64,000 nt of DNA from Bradyrhizobium jicamae. Its GTDB lineage: Bacteria > Pseudomonadota > Alphaproteobacteria > Rhizobiales > Xanthobacteraceae. Below the pieces are notes generated by a model that saw only the letters and a program-made list of their open reading frames with translations, was not told the DNA's origin and searched no databases. This document shows, one piece after another, positions 8,913-17,794 of this stretch. The stretch covers positions 85,373-149,372 of the forward strand of contig NZ_JAFCKQ010000016.1 of the NCBI RefSeq assembly GCF_018130215.1, written 5' to 3'. Position 1 is the first letter of the stretch. Each line of letters opens with the position of its first letter. The position numbers and the translations under genes were made by a program.

Positions 8913-10178
8913 TTAATTCGTCACACGCTGCACGATCACGGAGGCGTTGGTGCCTCCGAAACCGAACGAATTGGAAAGCGCCACATTGATCTCGCGTTTG
9001 CGCGACGTGTGCGGCACGAGATCAATCGCCGTTTGGACCGACGGATTGTCGAGATTGATGGTCGGCGGCGCGACCTTATCGCGAATCGCAAGGATCGCGA
9101 AGATCGCCTCGATTGCACCGGCTGCGCCGAGCAGATGTCCGGTTGCCGACTTGGTCGACGACATCGAGACCATCGACGCCGCGTTGCCGAGCAGACGCTC
9201 GACCGCACCGAGCTCGATCTCGTCGCCCACCAGGGTCGAGGTGCCGTGCGCATTGACGTAGTCGATATCGGCCGGCGTCAGGCCGGCGCGCTTGAGCGCT
9301 GCACTCATGCTGCGGAAGCCGCCATCGCCGTCCGGCGACGGCGAGGTGATATGATACGCATCGCCCGAGAGGCCGTAGCCGGTCACCTCGGCGTAGATCT
9401 TCGCGCCGCGCTTCTTCGCGTGCTCATACTCTTCCAGCACCACGATGCCGGCGCCCTCGCCCATCACGAAGCCGTCGCGATCCTTGTCGTAGGGGCGCGA
9501 GGCCTTTTGCGGCGTTTCGTTGAAGGCGGTCGACAGCGCGCGCGCCGCGCAGAAACCGGCAACGCCGATCCGGCTGATCGGCGATTCGGCGCCGCCCACC
9601 ACCATCACGTCGGCATCACCGAGCGCGATCAGCCGCGCACCGTCGCCGACCGCATGCGCGCCGGTCGAACACGCGGTGACCACGGAATGGTTGGGGCCCT
9701 TGAGGCCGTGCTCGATCGAGACATAGCCCGACGCCAGATTGATCAGGCGTCCCGGGATGAAGAATGGCGAAACCCTGCGCGGCCCGCGCTCCTTCAGAAC
9801 GATCGCGGTCTCGGCAATGCCGGTCAGGCCGCCGATGCCGGAGCCGATCAGCGTGCCGGTCGCGCACTTGTCCTCTTCGGTCTCGGGATGCCAGTTGGCA
9901 TCGTCGAGCGCCTGCTTGGCCGCGCACATCGCGAAGATGATGAAGTCGTCGACCTTGCGCTGGTCCTTCGGCTCCATCCACTGATCGGGATTGAAGGTAC
10001 CGTTGCTGCCGTCGCCGCGCGGCACCGGACAGGCGATCTGGCTCGGCAGATCCGACACGTCGAAGGTATCGATCTTCTTCGCGCCGCTCTCGCCCGCGAG
10101 AATGCGCGCCCAAGTTGCCTCAACACCGCAGCCGAGCGGTGTAACCATGCCCAGCCCAGTGACGACAACTCGCCTCAT
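8913..10178 (-). CDS. fabF: Beta-ketoacyl-ACP synthase II (FabF)
   Basis: A 421-residue condensing enzyme of type II fatty acid synthesis that elongates acyl-ACP with malonyl-ACP. The thiolase-fold signature is present, with the nucleophile Cys in VTACSTGAHA. The two catalytic histidines are in VNAHGTSTLVGD and TGHLLGAAG, and the glycine-rich C-terminal motif is NSFGFGGTNAS. It follows acpP by 97 bases, the usual order, and precedes mltG. Confidence 0.96.
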   Translation of the reverse strand: MRRVVVTGLGMVTPLGCGVEATWARILAGESGAKKIDTFDVSDLPSQIACPVPRGDGSNGTFNPDQWMEPKDQRKVDDFIIFAMCAAKQALDDANWHPETEEDKCATGTLIGSGIGGLTGIAETAIVLKERGPRRVSPFFIPGRLINLASGYVSIEHGLKGPNHSVVTACSTGAHAVGDGARLIALGDADVMVVGGAESPISRIGVAGFCAARALSTAFNETPQKASRPYDKDRDGFVMGEGAGIVVLEEYEHAKKRGAKIYAEVTGYGLSGDAYHITSPSPDGDGGFRSMSAALKRAGLTPADIDYVNAHGTSTLVGDEIELGAVERLLGNAASMVSMSSTKSATGHLLGAAGAIEAIFAILAIRDKVAPPTINLDNPSVQTAIDLVPHTSRKREINVALSNSFGFGGTNASVIVQRVTN

Positions 10179-10275
10179 GTCAATATCTCCGGCCCGGAAT
10201 GGGCGGCCAATAATAAGAAACCGGGGGACCGTTCGACAACGGTCCGTCCGGCTTCGTCAACCTGCGCGAAAGGCG

Positions 10276-10515
10276 TCAGCTCTTCGCGTTCTTCTCGAGA
10301 AACTTCGTGGCGTCGCCGACGGTCAGAATCGTTTCGGCGGCGTCGTCCGGAATCTCACAGCCGAATTCTTCTTCAAAGGCCATCACGAGCTCGACCGTGT
10401 CGAGGCTGTCGGCGCCGAGGTCATCGATGAAGCTCGCGCTGTCGACCACCTTCTCGGGTTCGACACCGAGGTGTTCGACCACAATCTTCTTAACCCGCTC
10501 GCCAATCTCACTCAT
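10276..10515 (-). CDS. acpP: Acyl carrier protein
   Basis: A 79-residue acidic helical protein that carries growing acyl chains on a phosphopantetheine arm. The attachment serine is Ser37 in the DSLD motif (GADSLDTVELVMAFEEEFG). It lies between fabG and fabF. The 288 bases between it and fabG are long enough to hold its own promoter, as is usual for this highly expressed gene, but I could not define one with confidence. Confidence 0.97.
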   Translation of the reverse strand: MSEIGERVKKIVVEHLGVEPEKVVDSASFIDDLGADSLDTVELVMAFEEEFGCEIPDDAAETILTVGDATKFLEKNAKS

Positions 10516-10803
10516 CGTTCAACCTCGTTGTTCCATTGGACCCGACCCCAAGACGATACGAGCCATCGTGGTCGTCTCGATTACTCAGTCGCGCATAGTC
10601 TTGATTCGGCCCGGTCGTAGCCGACTAAGCCCCGGCGAACGGCAGGCGTCGCCCCGCCAATATACAGGCTTTCAACATCCTGCAATGGCGTTCTTTGCCC
10701 ATCCGTGGGGGGTTCAGCTATCATACTTCCAAAGCCTTGACTACACACCTGAACCGGCTCCCGGAAAGGGCCTTTCGCCGCATTGCGAGAGCCAGTAAGC
10801 AGC

Positions 10804-11541
10804 TCAAATCATGGCCATTCCGCCATTGACGTGAATCGTCTGTCCGGTGACGTAAGCGGCCTCGTTCGAGGCCAGGTAGACCGCAGCCGCAGCGATATCC
10901 TCGGGCGTTCCGAGCCGCGCCGCAGGAACCTTCGCCAGGATGGTCTCGCGCTGCTTGTCGTTGAGCGCATCCGTCATCGGCGTCTTGATGAAGCCCGGCG
11001 CGATGCAGTTGGCGGTCACGCCGCGCTTGGCATATTCGGCGCCCAGCGTCTTGATCAGGCCGATGATGCCGGCCTTCGACGCGGTGTAGTTGCCCTGCCC
11101 TGGATTGCCGGTGACGCCGACGATCGAGGTGATCGCGATGATCCGGCCGAAGCGCTTGCGCATCATCAGCTTGGTCGCGGCGCGCGCCAGGCGGAAGGTC
11201 GCGGTCAGGTTGACGGCGATGACGTCGTCCCAGTCTTCGTCGCGCAGCTGTACGAACAGATTGTCACGGGTGATGCCGGCATTGGCGATCAGGATGTCGA
11301 CCTGCCCCATCGCAGCCTCCGCTGCCGGCACCAGCGCCTCGACATCCTCCTTGCTGGAGAGATTGCAAGGCAGCACGTGAACGCGTTCGCCGAGCTTGGC
11401 GGCAAAGCCGTCCAGCACCTCGCGCCGCGTACCGGAGATCGCAACCGTCGCGCCCTGCGCGTGCAGCGCCTGCGCGATCGCGCCGCCGATGCCTCCGGTC
11501 GCGCCCGTGACGAGCGCCGTCCTGCCAGTCAAGTCGAACAT
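10804..11541 (-). CDS. fabG: 3-oxoacyl-ACP reductase FabG
   Basis: A 245-residue short-chain dehydrogenase that reduces 3-oxoacyl-ACP with NADPH. The cofactor motif TGATGGIGGA is near residue 12. NAGITRDN follows, and the catalytic Ser-Tyr-Lys are in ITSIVGVTGNPGQ and NYTASKAG. It begins 21 bases after fabD, so the two form an operon. Confidence 0.95.
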   Translation of the reverse strand: MFDLTGRTALVTGATGGIGGAIAQALHAQGATVAISGTRREVLDGFAAKLGERVHVLPCNLSSKEDVEALVPAAEAAMGQVDILIANAGITRDNLFVQLRDEDWDDVIAVNLTATFRLARAATKLMMRKRFGRIIAITSIVGVTGNPGQGNYTASKAGIIGLIKTLGAEYAKRGVTANCIAPGFIKTPMTDALNDKQRETILAKVPAARLGTPEDIAAAAVYLASNEAAYVTGQTIHVNGGMAMI

Positions 11542-11562
11542 CGAAAATCTCCTCTCGGCTGG

Positions 11563-12516
11563 TTACGCCGAAGCCTTCAAGGCGTCCCTGGCCGCAACAA
11601 TATCGTTGGGGCCGCCGACCGACACGCCGACCGCGCCGTCCGCAATGCGCTTGACCAGTCCGCTCAGCACCTTGCCGGCGCCGATCTCGAAGAACCGGGT
11701 CACGCCCCGCCCTGCCATATAGGCGACCGACTCGCGCCAGCGCACCGTCCCGGTGACCTGCTCGACCAGGCGACGGCGAATCTCGTCGGGATCGGTGATG
11801 GCGGCAGCCAGCACGTTGGAGACCAGCGGCGCCGCCGGCGCCTTGATGGTGACGCCGGCCAGCGCCTGCGCCATCGCATCGGCCGCCGGCTGCATCAGCT
11901 TGCAGTGGAAGGGGGCGGACACCGGAAGCAGCATCGCGCGTTTTGCCCCTTTGGTCCTGGCGATTTCCACCGCGCGATCGACGGCGGCCTTGTCGCCCGA
12001 AACAACGACCTGCCCGCCGCCATTGTCGTTGGCGGCCTGGCAGACCTGTCCCTGGGCGGCCTCGCTGGCGACCGCAACTGCCGCCTCATAGTCGAGGCCG
12101 AGCAGCGCGGCCATCGCGCCGGCGCCAACCGGGACGGCCTTTTGCATTGCAAGGCCGCGGGTGCGCAGCAACCGCGCGGTGTCGCTGACGGTCAGGCTGC
12201 CGGCCGCCGCCAGCGCCGAATATTCGCCGAGCGAATGGCCGGCCACGAAGGCGGCGTCACGCCCGACCGAGAACCCCGCCTCGCTCTCCAGCACACGCAA
12301 GGTCGCGATCGACACCGCCATCAACGCCGGCTGGGCATTTTCGGTCAGTTGCAGCGTCTCGGCCGGACCATCCCAGATCGTCGCCGTCAGCTTCTCGCCG
12401 AGCGCAGCATCGACCTCGTCGAACACCGCCCTGGCTGCCGGAAAGGCCTCGGCCAGGGTCTTGCCCATGCCGACGGCCTGCGAGCCCTGCCCGGGAAACG
12501 TGAATGCTGCCGTCAT
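11563..12516 (-). CDS. fabD: Malonyl-CoA:ACP transacylase FabD
   Basis: A 317-residue enzyme that loads malonyl groups onto ACP. The start FTFPGQGSQAVGMG, the nucleophile serine in GHSLGEYSALAA and the histidine in SAPFHCKLM are all typical. It is the first gene of the minus-strand fatty acid synthesis block. Confidence 0.95.
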   Translation of the reverse strand: MTAAFTFPGQGSQAVGMGKTLAEAFPAARAVFDEVDAALGEKLTATIWDGPAETLQLTENAQPALMAVSIATLRVLESEAGFSVGRDAAFVAGHSLGEYSALAAAGSLTVSDTARLLRTRGLAMQKAVPVGAGAMAALLGLDYEAAVAVASEAAQGQVCQAANDNGGGQVVVSGDKAAVDRAVEIARTKGAKRAMLLPVSAPFHCKLMQPAADAMAQALAGVTIKAPAAPLVSNVLAAAITDPDEIRRRLVEQVTGTVRWRESVAYMAGRGVTRFFEIGAGKVLSGLVKRIADGAVGVSVGGPNDIVAARDALKASA

Positions 12517-12528
12517 CGGCGCTCCCTA

Positions 12529-12610
12529 CCTTGTTGAGCGTGATCTTCGCGCAAACGCTTGGCGTTTGTCGCGGGGGAAATTGCTGTCCGCGTCGCGCGA
12601 AAAGCGCCCC
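12529..12610. repeat. Possible palindromic repeat upstream of fabD
   Basis: Contains the inverted pair CAAACGC-TTG-GCGTTTG followed by TCGCGGGGGAAA. I recall similar GCAAACGC/GCGTTTGTCGCG elements as dispersed intergenic repeats in Bradyrhizobium. No second copy is visible in this window, so the call rests on recall only. It lies in the presumed fabD leader. Confidence 0.4.
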
Positions 12611-12738
12611 GGCGGGTCCGGACAACGGCTTGAGCCCTGCCCCGGACCGGGCCGTAAGACACTGATGATGGCCACCATGTCAAGCCGCGCCGGCGGAACC
12701 CTGGGGATGCAGGTGGGGATGCCGGAGAGGGATTCGGG

Positions 12739-13764
12739 CTAGAACCCGCCGGCATTCTGGTCGGCGTTAACCCTGCCGCCGGCCCGCGCCCGGCGCGCGC
12801 TGTTGACCAGCTGCCCCGGACGATCCTCGTGGTCGGGCCTCGCGGTCGCCAGCCGCAGCACGGCGGCATAGCCCGGCTGCACCTCCATCCGCTCGGCATA
12901 GCGGCTCCGGCCCAGAATGCGGTGGACGCGCGGCAGGTTGTAGCAGGGCACGTAGAACAGCAGGTGATGCTCGAGATGGTAGTTCACGTAGTAAGGCGCG
13001 ACGAACAGCCGTTCGAGGACGTTGGCGTGCGTGGTGCGGGTGTTGCGCAAGGGATCGGCGCTGTCGGGGACCACCGCGTGCTCGGCGATGTTGCGGATGC
13101 GCGTGATCACCATCATCCAGGTGAACAGCGGCACCAGCCACAACAGCGGATAGGCCCACCACACGCCGGCAGCGGCCAGGCCTGCGAACAGCACCGCGTT
13201 GGTCACGCATTGCGGGCCGAGCTTCTCCCAGAAGTTCGCGGCGCGCCGCGACAGCGGCCATTCGCTCGGGCCGAACGCGTTGAGCAGCTGCGCCTTGCGC
13301 TGCTGGTAGCCGGTCTGGCCCGTGATATCGCGGAAGAATTTGCGGCGATAGCTCATCTTCGTGATCGGAAACGGCGCCGACAGCACGAGGTCGGGGTCAT
13401 CCTCCTGCTGCGTTCGCGCGTGGTGCTGCAGGTGATAGCGGCGATAGCCGCGCGTCTCGGCGAAGATCGGATAGGCGCAGAACCACTGGCTCAGCGCCAG
13501 GTTGGTCTTCTCGTCCGCCGAGAGGCAGCCATGCGCGCCGTCATGCATCAGGATCGCAAGCCCGAGCTGGCGCGAGCCGATGATCGCGACCGCAAGCAGA
13601 TAGGTCAGCGGATTGGGCCACCATGCGACCAGCGCGACCGCGCCTGCTATCAACGCCCAGGCATGCGCGATCAGGGCGACGCCCTTCCATGTCTTGCGCT
13701 GGCGGACCGCAACCAGTTCATCCTCGGTCAGGAAATCGCGGGCACGCATGCGGAGCGCGGTCAT
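12739..13764 (-). CDS. Membrane fatty acid desaturase family protein
   Basis: A 341-residue integral membrane di-iron protein. The three histidine boxes are visible: HDGAH (74-78), HLQHH (111-115) and HLEHH (263-267). Two hydrophobic blocks lie at about 31-66 and 188-222. These enzymes introduce double bonds into acyl chains or hydroxylate related lipids or carotenoids; the exact substrate is not readable here. Its start overlaps the stop of the TetR regulator by 4 bases, so translation is probably coupled and the pair is controlled by the operator at 14493-14509. Confidence 0.85.
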   Translation of the reverse strand: MTALRMRARDFLTEDELVAVRQRKTWKGVALIAHAWALIAGAVALVAWWPNPLTYLLAVAIIGSRQLGLAILMHDGAHGCLSADEKTNLALSQWFCAYPIFAETRGYRRYHLQHHARTQQEDDPDLVLSAPFPITKMSYRRKFFRDITGQTGYQQRKAQLLNAFGPSEWPLSRRAANFWEKLGPQCVTNAVLFAGLAAAGVWWAYPLLWLVPLFTWMMVITRIRNIAEHAVVPDSADPLRNTRTTHANVLERLFVAPYYVNYHLEHHLLFYVPCYNLPRVHRILGRSRYAERMEVQPGYAAVLRLATARPDHEDRPGQLVNSARRARAGGRVNADQNAGGF

Positions 13765-14477
13765 GAGCTGGTCTCCTCATCCGATGAGGCTGAAGTGTCG
13801 CGATTGCGGTTGCCAACAAGGCGCAGGCGCATGCCATCATTGCCCGAGGTCGCGGTTGCCTGCTCGCCGAGGGCGCGCAGCAGCTCGCCGCACATCTCCT
13901 CCGCCGCCCGGCCCATCGCAAAACCTTCGACGATGACGCCGATCGCGACCGCCCAGAATCGCCGCGAGCTCTCCTCCGGCGCACGCAGCGTTCGCCAGCC
14001 GTGCCGTTCGACCTGTCCCGCATAGGCGCGCGCGCCTTCACTGTGCAGGCGCTCGATGGTGCGTTCGACCAATGGTGCGAGATCCTGGCGGCGCCGCGTC
14101 AGGGTCAGGGCTTCGGCGAAGAAGGCGACCGTGTCCGTCGCAGTCACGGTCTCGGCCAGCGCATGCGTGTAATCGCGCGGCGTGAGGGCGTTGAGAGCGG
14201 CCCGCTCGGTGGCGCGAGCCAGATAGAGCATGTCGCGGCAGGCAGCCTCGACGAACAGCGCCTCCTTGGTGCGGAAGTAATAGGTGATCTGACTGGGAAA
14301 GGCGTCCGCCGCGGCGGCGATGTCGGAGATCGAGGTCCCGGACAGCCCGCGCTCCTTGAACAGTCGGCTGGCGCCATCGAGCAACTGGGAGCGCATCTTG
14401 CGACCTGCCGAGCGCGTCGCGCGGACTGCGTGCTTCGGGTCTGGTGCGGGCATGCCGGCGGTCTCCGAACCCATCAT
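13761..14477 (-). CDS. TetR/AcrR family transcriptional regulator of the desaturase
   Basis: A 238-residue regulator. The N-terminal helix-turn-helix is clear (LLDGASRLFKERGLSGTSISDIAAAADAFPSQITYYF spans about residues 33-69, shown here in two parts: LFKERGLSGTSISDIA and FPSQITYYFRTKEALF). The C-terminal ligand domain is divergent. Start codons at 14477 and 14474 are equivalent. The frame continues upstream but codon context and the palindrome at 14493-14509 favour this start. The gene overlaps the desaturase gene by 4 bases. The likely role is feedback control of membrane lipid desaturation (inference from context). Confidence 0.85.
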   Translation of the reverse strand: MMGSETAGMPAPDPKHAVRATRSAGRKMRSQLLDGASRLFKERGLSGTSISDIAAAADAFPSQITYYFRTKEALFVEAACRDMLYLARATERAALNALTPRDYTHALAETVTATDTVAFFAEALTLTRRRQDLAPLVERTIERLHSEGARAYAGQVERHGWRTLRAPEESSRRFWAVAIGVIVEGFAMGRAAEEMCGELLRALGEQATATSGNDGMRLRLVGNRNRDTSASSDEETSS

Positions 14478-14492
14478 GATCCTTCTTGCGTA

Positions 14493-14509
14493 TTTGTATG
14501 CCATACAAA
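14493..14509 (-). promoter_or_regulatory. Predicted TetR operator upstream of regulator-desaturase operon
   Basis: Perfect inverted repeat TTTGTATG-C-CATACAAA, 8-bp arms with 1-bp centre, 15 bases upstream of the regulator start. Size and position match autoregulated TetR-family operators. Confidence 0.75.
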
Positions 14510-14607
14510 CAAAGAAATCAACACAAAATTGCCAGGAGGTTTGCCTTGGGGAGCCCCTCGACCGCCCCCGCCCTACAATCGGCGGCCCGGTTCGGGGTTG
14601 TGAGCGC

Positions 14608-14635
14608 TTGCCATTGCGGCCAAAATCCTTATAAA
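14608..14635 (+). promoter_or_regulatory. Candidate sigma-70 promoter for rpsF operon
   Basis: TTGCCA, 16-base spacer, TATAAA, about 190 bases upstream of rpsF. It is the best housekeeping-type promoter match in the region between the divergent TetR gene and rpsF. Confidence 0.45.
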
Positions 14636-14825
14636 GCGCGCATCCGTGGGCCCCGGCCGGGAGCTGAACGGACGGTCTCAGCAAATTCACCTCGTTGATT
14701 TTGATGTGGCAGGGCCAGTCGGCCCGTCGTCCCGTGCTTCCGCCTTCTGAGCAGCATCGAGTCCTTTCCGAAGGTCTCGAAGGGCTTGTCGCCGGGAACC
14801 GCGCCAACACTAGGAAAGGACAGCC

Positions 14826-15299
14826 ATGGCTCTTTACGAGCATGTTTTTCTCGCGCGTCAGGACGCGAGCAGCCAGCAGGTCGAAGAACTGACCGCCCAG
14901 ATGACCGGTATCGTCGAACAGGGCGGCGGCAAGGTCACCAAGACCGAGAATTGGGGCGTGCGCTCCCTCACCTACCGCATGAACAAGAACCGCAAGGCAC
15001 ATTTCGTGCTGATGAACATCGACGCTCCGTCGGCTGTCGTCACCGAGATCGAGCGCCAGGAGCGGATCAGCGAAGACGTCATCCGCTATCTCACCGTACG
15101 CGTCGAAGAGCACGAGGAAGGCCCGTCCGCGATGATGCGCAAGGCCGACCGTGACCGCGAGCGCGACGATCGCGGCGGCGGCTTCCGCGGCGACAGGGAG
15201 GGCGGTTTCCGTGGTGATCGTGATCGCGATGGCGGTGGTTTCCGTGGCGACCGTGGCCCGCGCCGTCCGCGCGAAGAAGACGCAGCGACCGAGGAGTAA
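14826..15299 (+). CDS. rpsF: 30S ribosomal protein bS6
   Basis: A 157-residue protein of the small subunit platform that pairs with bS18. Residues 1-100 form the normal bS6 fold (MALYEHVFLARQD, NWGVRSLTYRMNKN, HFVLMNID). Residues 108-157 form a charged tail with four GGFRGDR-like units, longer than the E. coli protein. The tail resembles RGG-type RNA-binding stretches. A strong AGGAAAGGA ribosome site precedes the start. rpsR follows 6 bases later. Confidence 0.97.
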   Translation: MALYEHVFLARQDASSQQVEELTAQMTGIVEQGGGKVTKTENWGVRSLTYRMNKNRKAHFVLMNIDAPSAVVTEIERQERISEDVIRYLTVRVEEHEEGPSAMMRKADRDRERDDRGGGFRGDREGGFRGDRDRDGGGFRGDRGPRRPREEDAATEE

Positions 15300-15305
15300 A
15301 GAATC

Positions 15306-15545
15306 ATGGCTGAAGCTGGTGCCCGCCGTCCGTTTTTCCGTCGCCGCAAGTCCTGCCCGTTCACGGGCGCGAATGCGCCGAAGATCGACTACAAGGATTC
15401 CAAGCTGCTGATGCGTTACGTCTCCGAGCGCGGCAAGATCGTGCCGAGCCGCATCACCGCCGTCTCCGCCAAGAAGCAGCGTGAACTCGCCCGCGCCATC
15501 AAGCGCTCGCGTTTCCTCGGCCTCCTGCCCTACGTTATCAGGTAA
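15306..15545 (+). CDS. rpsR: 30S ribosomal protein bS18
   Basis: A 79-residue basic protein, bS6 partner. The signature CPFTGANAPKIDYKD is at residues 17-31 and the conserved C-terminus is KRSRFLGLLPY. Normal length. A strong hairpin 8 bases after the stop probably ends or attenuates the rpsF-rpsR transcript. Confidence 0.97.
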   Translation: MAEAGARRPFFRRRKSCPFTGANAPKIDYKDSKLLMRYVSERGKIVPSRITAVSAKKQRELARAIKRSRFLGLLPYVIR

Positions 15546-15553
15546 TCGCCTTC

Positions 15554-15577
15554 GGCCGGCGGCCCGTGCCGCCGGCC
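15554..15577 (+). terminator. Hairpin after rpsR
   Basis: Perfect 10-bp stem GGCCGGCGGC / GCCGCCGGCC with a CCGT loop, followed by CGTTATTCT. The T tract is weak, so it may be a partial terminator that lowers read-through into the DUF2232 gene. Confidence 0.6.
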
Positions 15578-15671
15578 CGTTATTCTCATAAGGCTTCCGG
15601 GTCGTCCGGTCGCCGATGGTTGGGGTTCTCGACGGAGTGCCTCTAACCGCTCGAAAGGAGCGGGACAGCTG

Positions 15672-16640
15672 ATGATCGCGATCTTCATCGTTGCCATTGC
15701 CGCCGGCGCAGCGTCGGGGCTGATGTTCGCCTCGGTCATTTCGGGCGAACTGATCTCGTTGCTGCTGTTCTACCTCGCGCCGCTGCCGCTGATGGTGACC
15801 GCGCTCGGCTGGGGGCCGCTTGCTGCCGCCATCGGCGGCATCGCGGCGGCCGCAGGTCTCGGCGCGATCTTTGGACTTCCCTACTGCATCGCCTTTGCCG
15901 TGATCGTCGCCCTGCCCGGTTGGTGGCTTGGCCATCTCGCTTTGCTCGGCCGGCCGATCGAATCGGCCACCGACGGCGCGGAATCCGCTCCGCCGCAGTT
16001 CGAATGGTATCCGGTCGGCCGCATCGTGCTCTGGATCGCGGCTTTCGCCCTCATCACCACGACAGCTGCACTGCTGACGCTTGGCTCGGATGCGGAGACC
16101 ATCCACGTGGCGATGCGGCGCGGCCTGCTCAGGATCATCAGCGCCGCGGCCGACGGGCAGACTGGCGGAGATATCGAGCGGTTCGTCGACGTGATGGTGG
16201 CGATGGCGCCGATCGCGGGGTCGATGGTCGCGATGGTCACGCTGACGCTGAACCTGTGGCTTGCCGGCAAGGTCACGCAGACCTCCGGGCGGCTGAACCG
16301 GCCGTGGCCGGATCTGCGCGCGACCGCGCTGCCGCCGATGACGCTGGTCGCGCTGCTGGTGGCACTCGGCCTCAGCTTCGTCGGCGGCCTCCTCGCGATC
16401 CTGGCGCAGGTCGTCTCGACGGCACTGATGATCGCCTTCGCGATCATCGGCTTCGCCGTGCTGCATACGGTGACGCTGTCGCTCAACAGCCGCGGCTTCT
16501 GGCTGTTCTGCACCTACGCCATCGTCGTCGTGTTCGCCTGGCCGCTGGCCGCGCTGATTGCGCTCGGCATCGCCGACGCGCTGTTCGGACTGCGGCAGCG
16601 CTATTTGCGCTCGAGGCCGCCGCCGTTGCCTGCATCTTGA
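15672..16640 (+). CDS. DUF2232 (YybS-like) multi-pass membrane protein
   Basis: A 322-residue inner-membrane protein with about eight hydrophobic helices starting at the N-terminus (MIAIFIVAIAAGAASGLM). It matches the DUF2232/YybS family by layout and position; function is unknown. In Bacillus subtilis yybS also lies close to rplI and the replicative helicase gene, so the linkage is old. It lies 126 bases after rpsR, beyond a hairpin, and 51 bases before rplI. A GAAAGGAGCGGGA ribosome site precedes ATG 15672. Confidence 0.8.
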   Translation: MIAIFIVAIAAGAASGLMFASVISGELISLLLFYLAPLPLMVTALGWGPLAAAIGGIAAAAGLGAIFGLPYCIAFAVIVALPGWWLGHLALLGRPIESATDGAESAPPQFEWYPVGRIVLWIAAFALITTTAALLTLGSDAETIHVAMRRGLLRIISAAADGQTGGDIERFVDVMVAMAPIAGSMVAMVTLTLNLWLAGKVTQTSGRLNRPWPDLRATALPPMTLVALLVALGLSFVGGLLAILAQVVSTALMIAFAIIGFAVLHTVTLSLNSRGFWLFCTYAIVVVFAWPLAALIALGIADALFGLRQRYLRSRPPPLPAS

Positions 16641-16691
16641 TATCCGATCCAACCACTCAAACCGATACTTAGCATCTAAAGGAGAACGAAA

Positions 16692-17291
16692 ATGGAAGTC
16701 ATTCTGCTGGAGCGCGTCGCCAAGCTTGGCCAGATGGGCGAGGTCGTGCGCGTCAAGGACGGGTTCGCCCGCAACTTCTTGCTGAAGCGCGGCAAGGCGC
16801 TGCGCGCCACCGAAGCGAACCGCGCCAAGTATGACGGCATGAAGGCCGAGCTCGAGGCCAACAACATCAAGGCCAAGGGTGAAGCCGGCAAGGTCGCCGA
16901 GAAGATCGACGGCCGCGACATCGTCATCATCCGCCAGGCCTCCGAATCCGGCCAGCTGTTCGGCTCGGTCTCGGTGCGCGACATCGTCATGGCGCTCGCC
17001 GCCGACGGCATCACGGTCTCGCGTCCGCAGGTCTGGCTGGACTCGCCGATCAAGGTGATCGGCCAGCAGAAGGTGACGATCGCCGTCCACCCGGAAGTCG
17101 AGACCAGCGTCAACGTGACTGTCGCCCGCTCCGCCGAGGAAGCCGATCGCATCAAGCGCGGCGAGGACATCTCGACCCGCCAGGAAGACCAGGACGCCGC
17201 CGCGGAGGCGCTGGCCGCCGCCGGCGAGTTCTTCGATCCGGAAGCCCAGCACGACGATGCCGAGCCGGCTCCGGCCGCCGAAGAGAAGTAA
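16692..17291 (+). CDS. rplI: 50S ribosomal protein bL9
   Basis: A 199-residue large subunit protein. The N-terminal domain has the bL9 signature (VILLERVAKLGQMGEVVRVK, GFARNFLLKRGKA), followed by the long connecting helix and the C-terminal domain. The last 45 residues are an extra acidic Ala/Glu/Asp-rich tail not present in the E. coli protein. AAAGGAGAACG precedes the start. Confidence 0.97.
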   Translation: MEVILLERVAKLGQMGEVVRVKDGFARNFLLKRGKALRATEANRAKYDGMKAELEANNIKAKGEAGKVAEKIDGRDIVIIRQASESGQLFGSVSVRDIVMALAADGITVSRPQVWLDSPIKVIGQQKVTIAVHPEVETSVNVTVARSAEEADRIKRGEDISTRQEDQDAAAEALAAAGEFFDPEAQHDDAEPAPAAEEK

Positions 17292-17318
17292 GCGCGTCTC
17301 GATTGCTCCATCGACTGA

Positions 17319-17344
17319 AGCCCGGCCCCTCAGGCCGGGCTTTG
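17319..17344 (+). terminator. Terminator after rplI
   Basis: 9-bp perfect stem AGCCCGGCC / GGCCGGGCT with CCTCA loop followed by TT. It sits between convergent genes and overlaps the last codons of the thioesterase gene on the other strand. Confidence 0.8.
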
Positions 17345-17794
17345 GATTCGTGCCGCGGCCTCTTCATCGAGCATCGCGATCGAGGCGAGCGCGGTCGCGG
17401 TATGCTTTTCCCTGCCGTCGATCACGCAGAACACATCGGCCGCGACCACCGCGACCTGACGTCCCGGCTTGATCACCCGCGCGCGGCAGATCAGCCGGTC
17501 GCCTGACGCCGGTGACAGCAGGTTCAGCTTGTACTCCGCCGTCAGGACCGGCTGACCGCGCGACGTCGCTGCAGCGATCGTCGTCGCGTTGTCGACCAGG
17601 AACGCCGTCACCCCGCCATGAAACAGGCCGTGCTGCTGCAACAGCTCGGGCCGGCGGTCGACCGCAAGCGTGCAGGTGCCGCGCGACAGCTCGGCCAATT
17701 CCGCGCCGACATGGCCCATGAATCCCTGCCGTCCGACATTGGCGCGGATTCGCATTGCGATCGGTGCGAAATCCGGATCGGTCTGTTCGCTCAT
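17330..17794 (-). CDS. PaaI-family hotdog-fold thioesterase
   Basis: A 154-residue hotdog-fold protein with the PaaI hallmark LLQQHGLFHGGVTAFLVDNA, where the HGG turn and the acidic residue in the following helix form the active site. It would hydrolyse aryl- or acyl-CoA thioesters in the cytoplasm. The start is ATG 17794, behind AGGAGGGACGTC. The start overlaps the stop of the TetR regulator by 4 bases, so it is the target gene of that regulator. The native substrate is unknown. Confidence 0.85.
   Translation of the reverse strand: MSEQTDPDFAPIAMRIRANVGRQGFMGHVGAELAELSRGTCTLAVDRRPELLQQHGLFHGGVTAFLVDNATTIAAATSRGQPVLTAEYKLNLLSPASGDRLICRARVIKPGRQVAVVAADVFCVIDGREKHTATALASIAMLDEEAAARIQSPA

Noticed and set aside
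14478..17252. Long minus-strand extension of the TetR frame (about 920 extra codons)
   Set aside because: It covers rpsF, rpsR, the DUF2232 gene and rplI in antisense. The TetR start at 14477 is fixed by the N-terminal helix-turn-helix and the operator.
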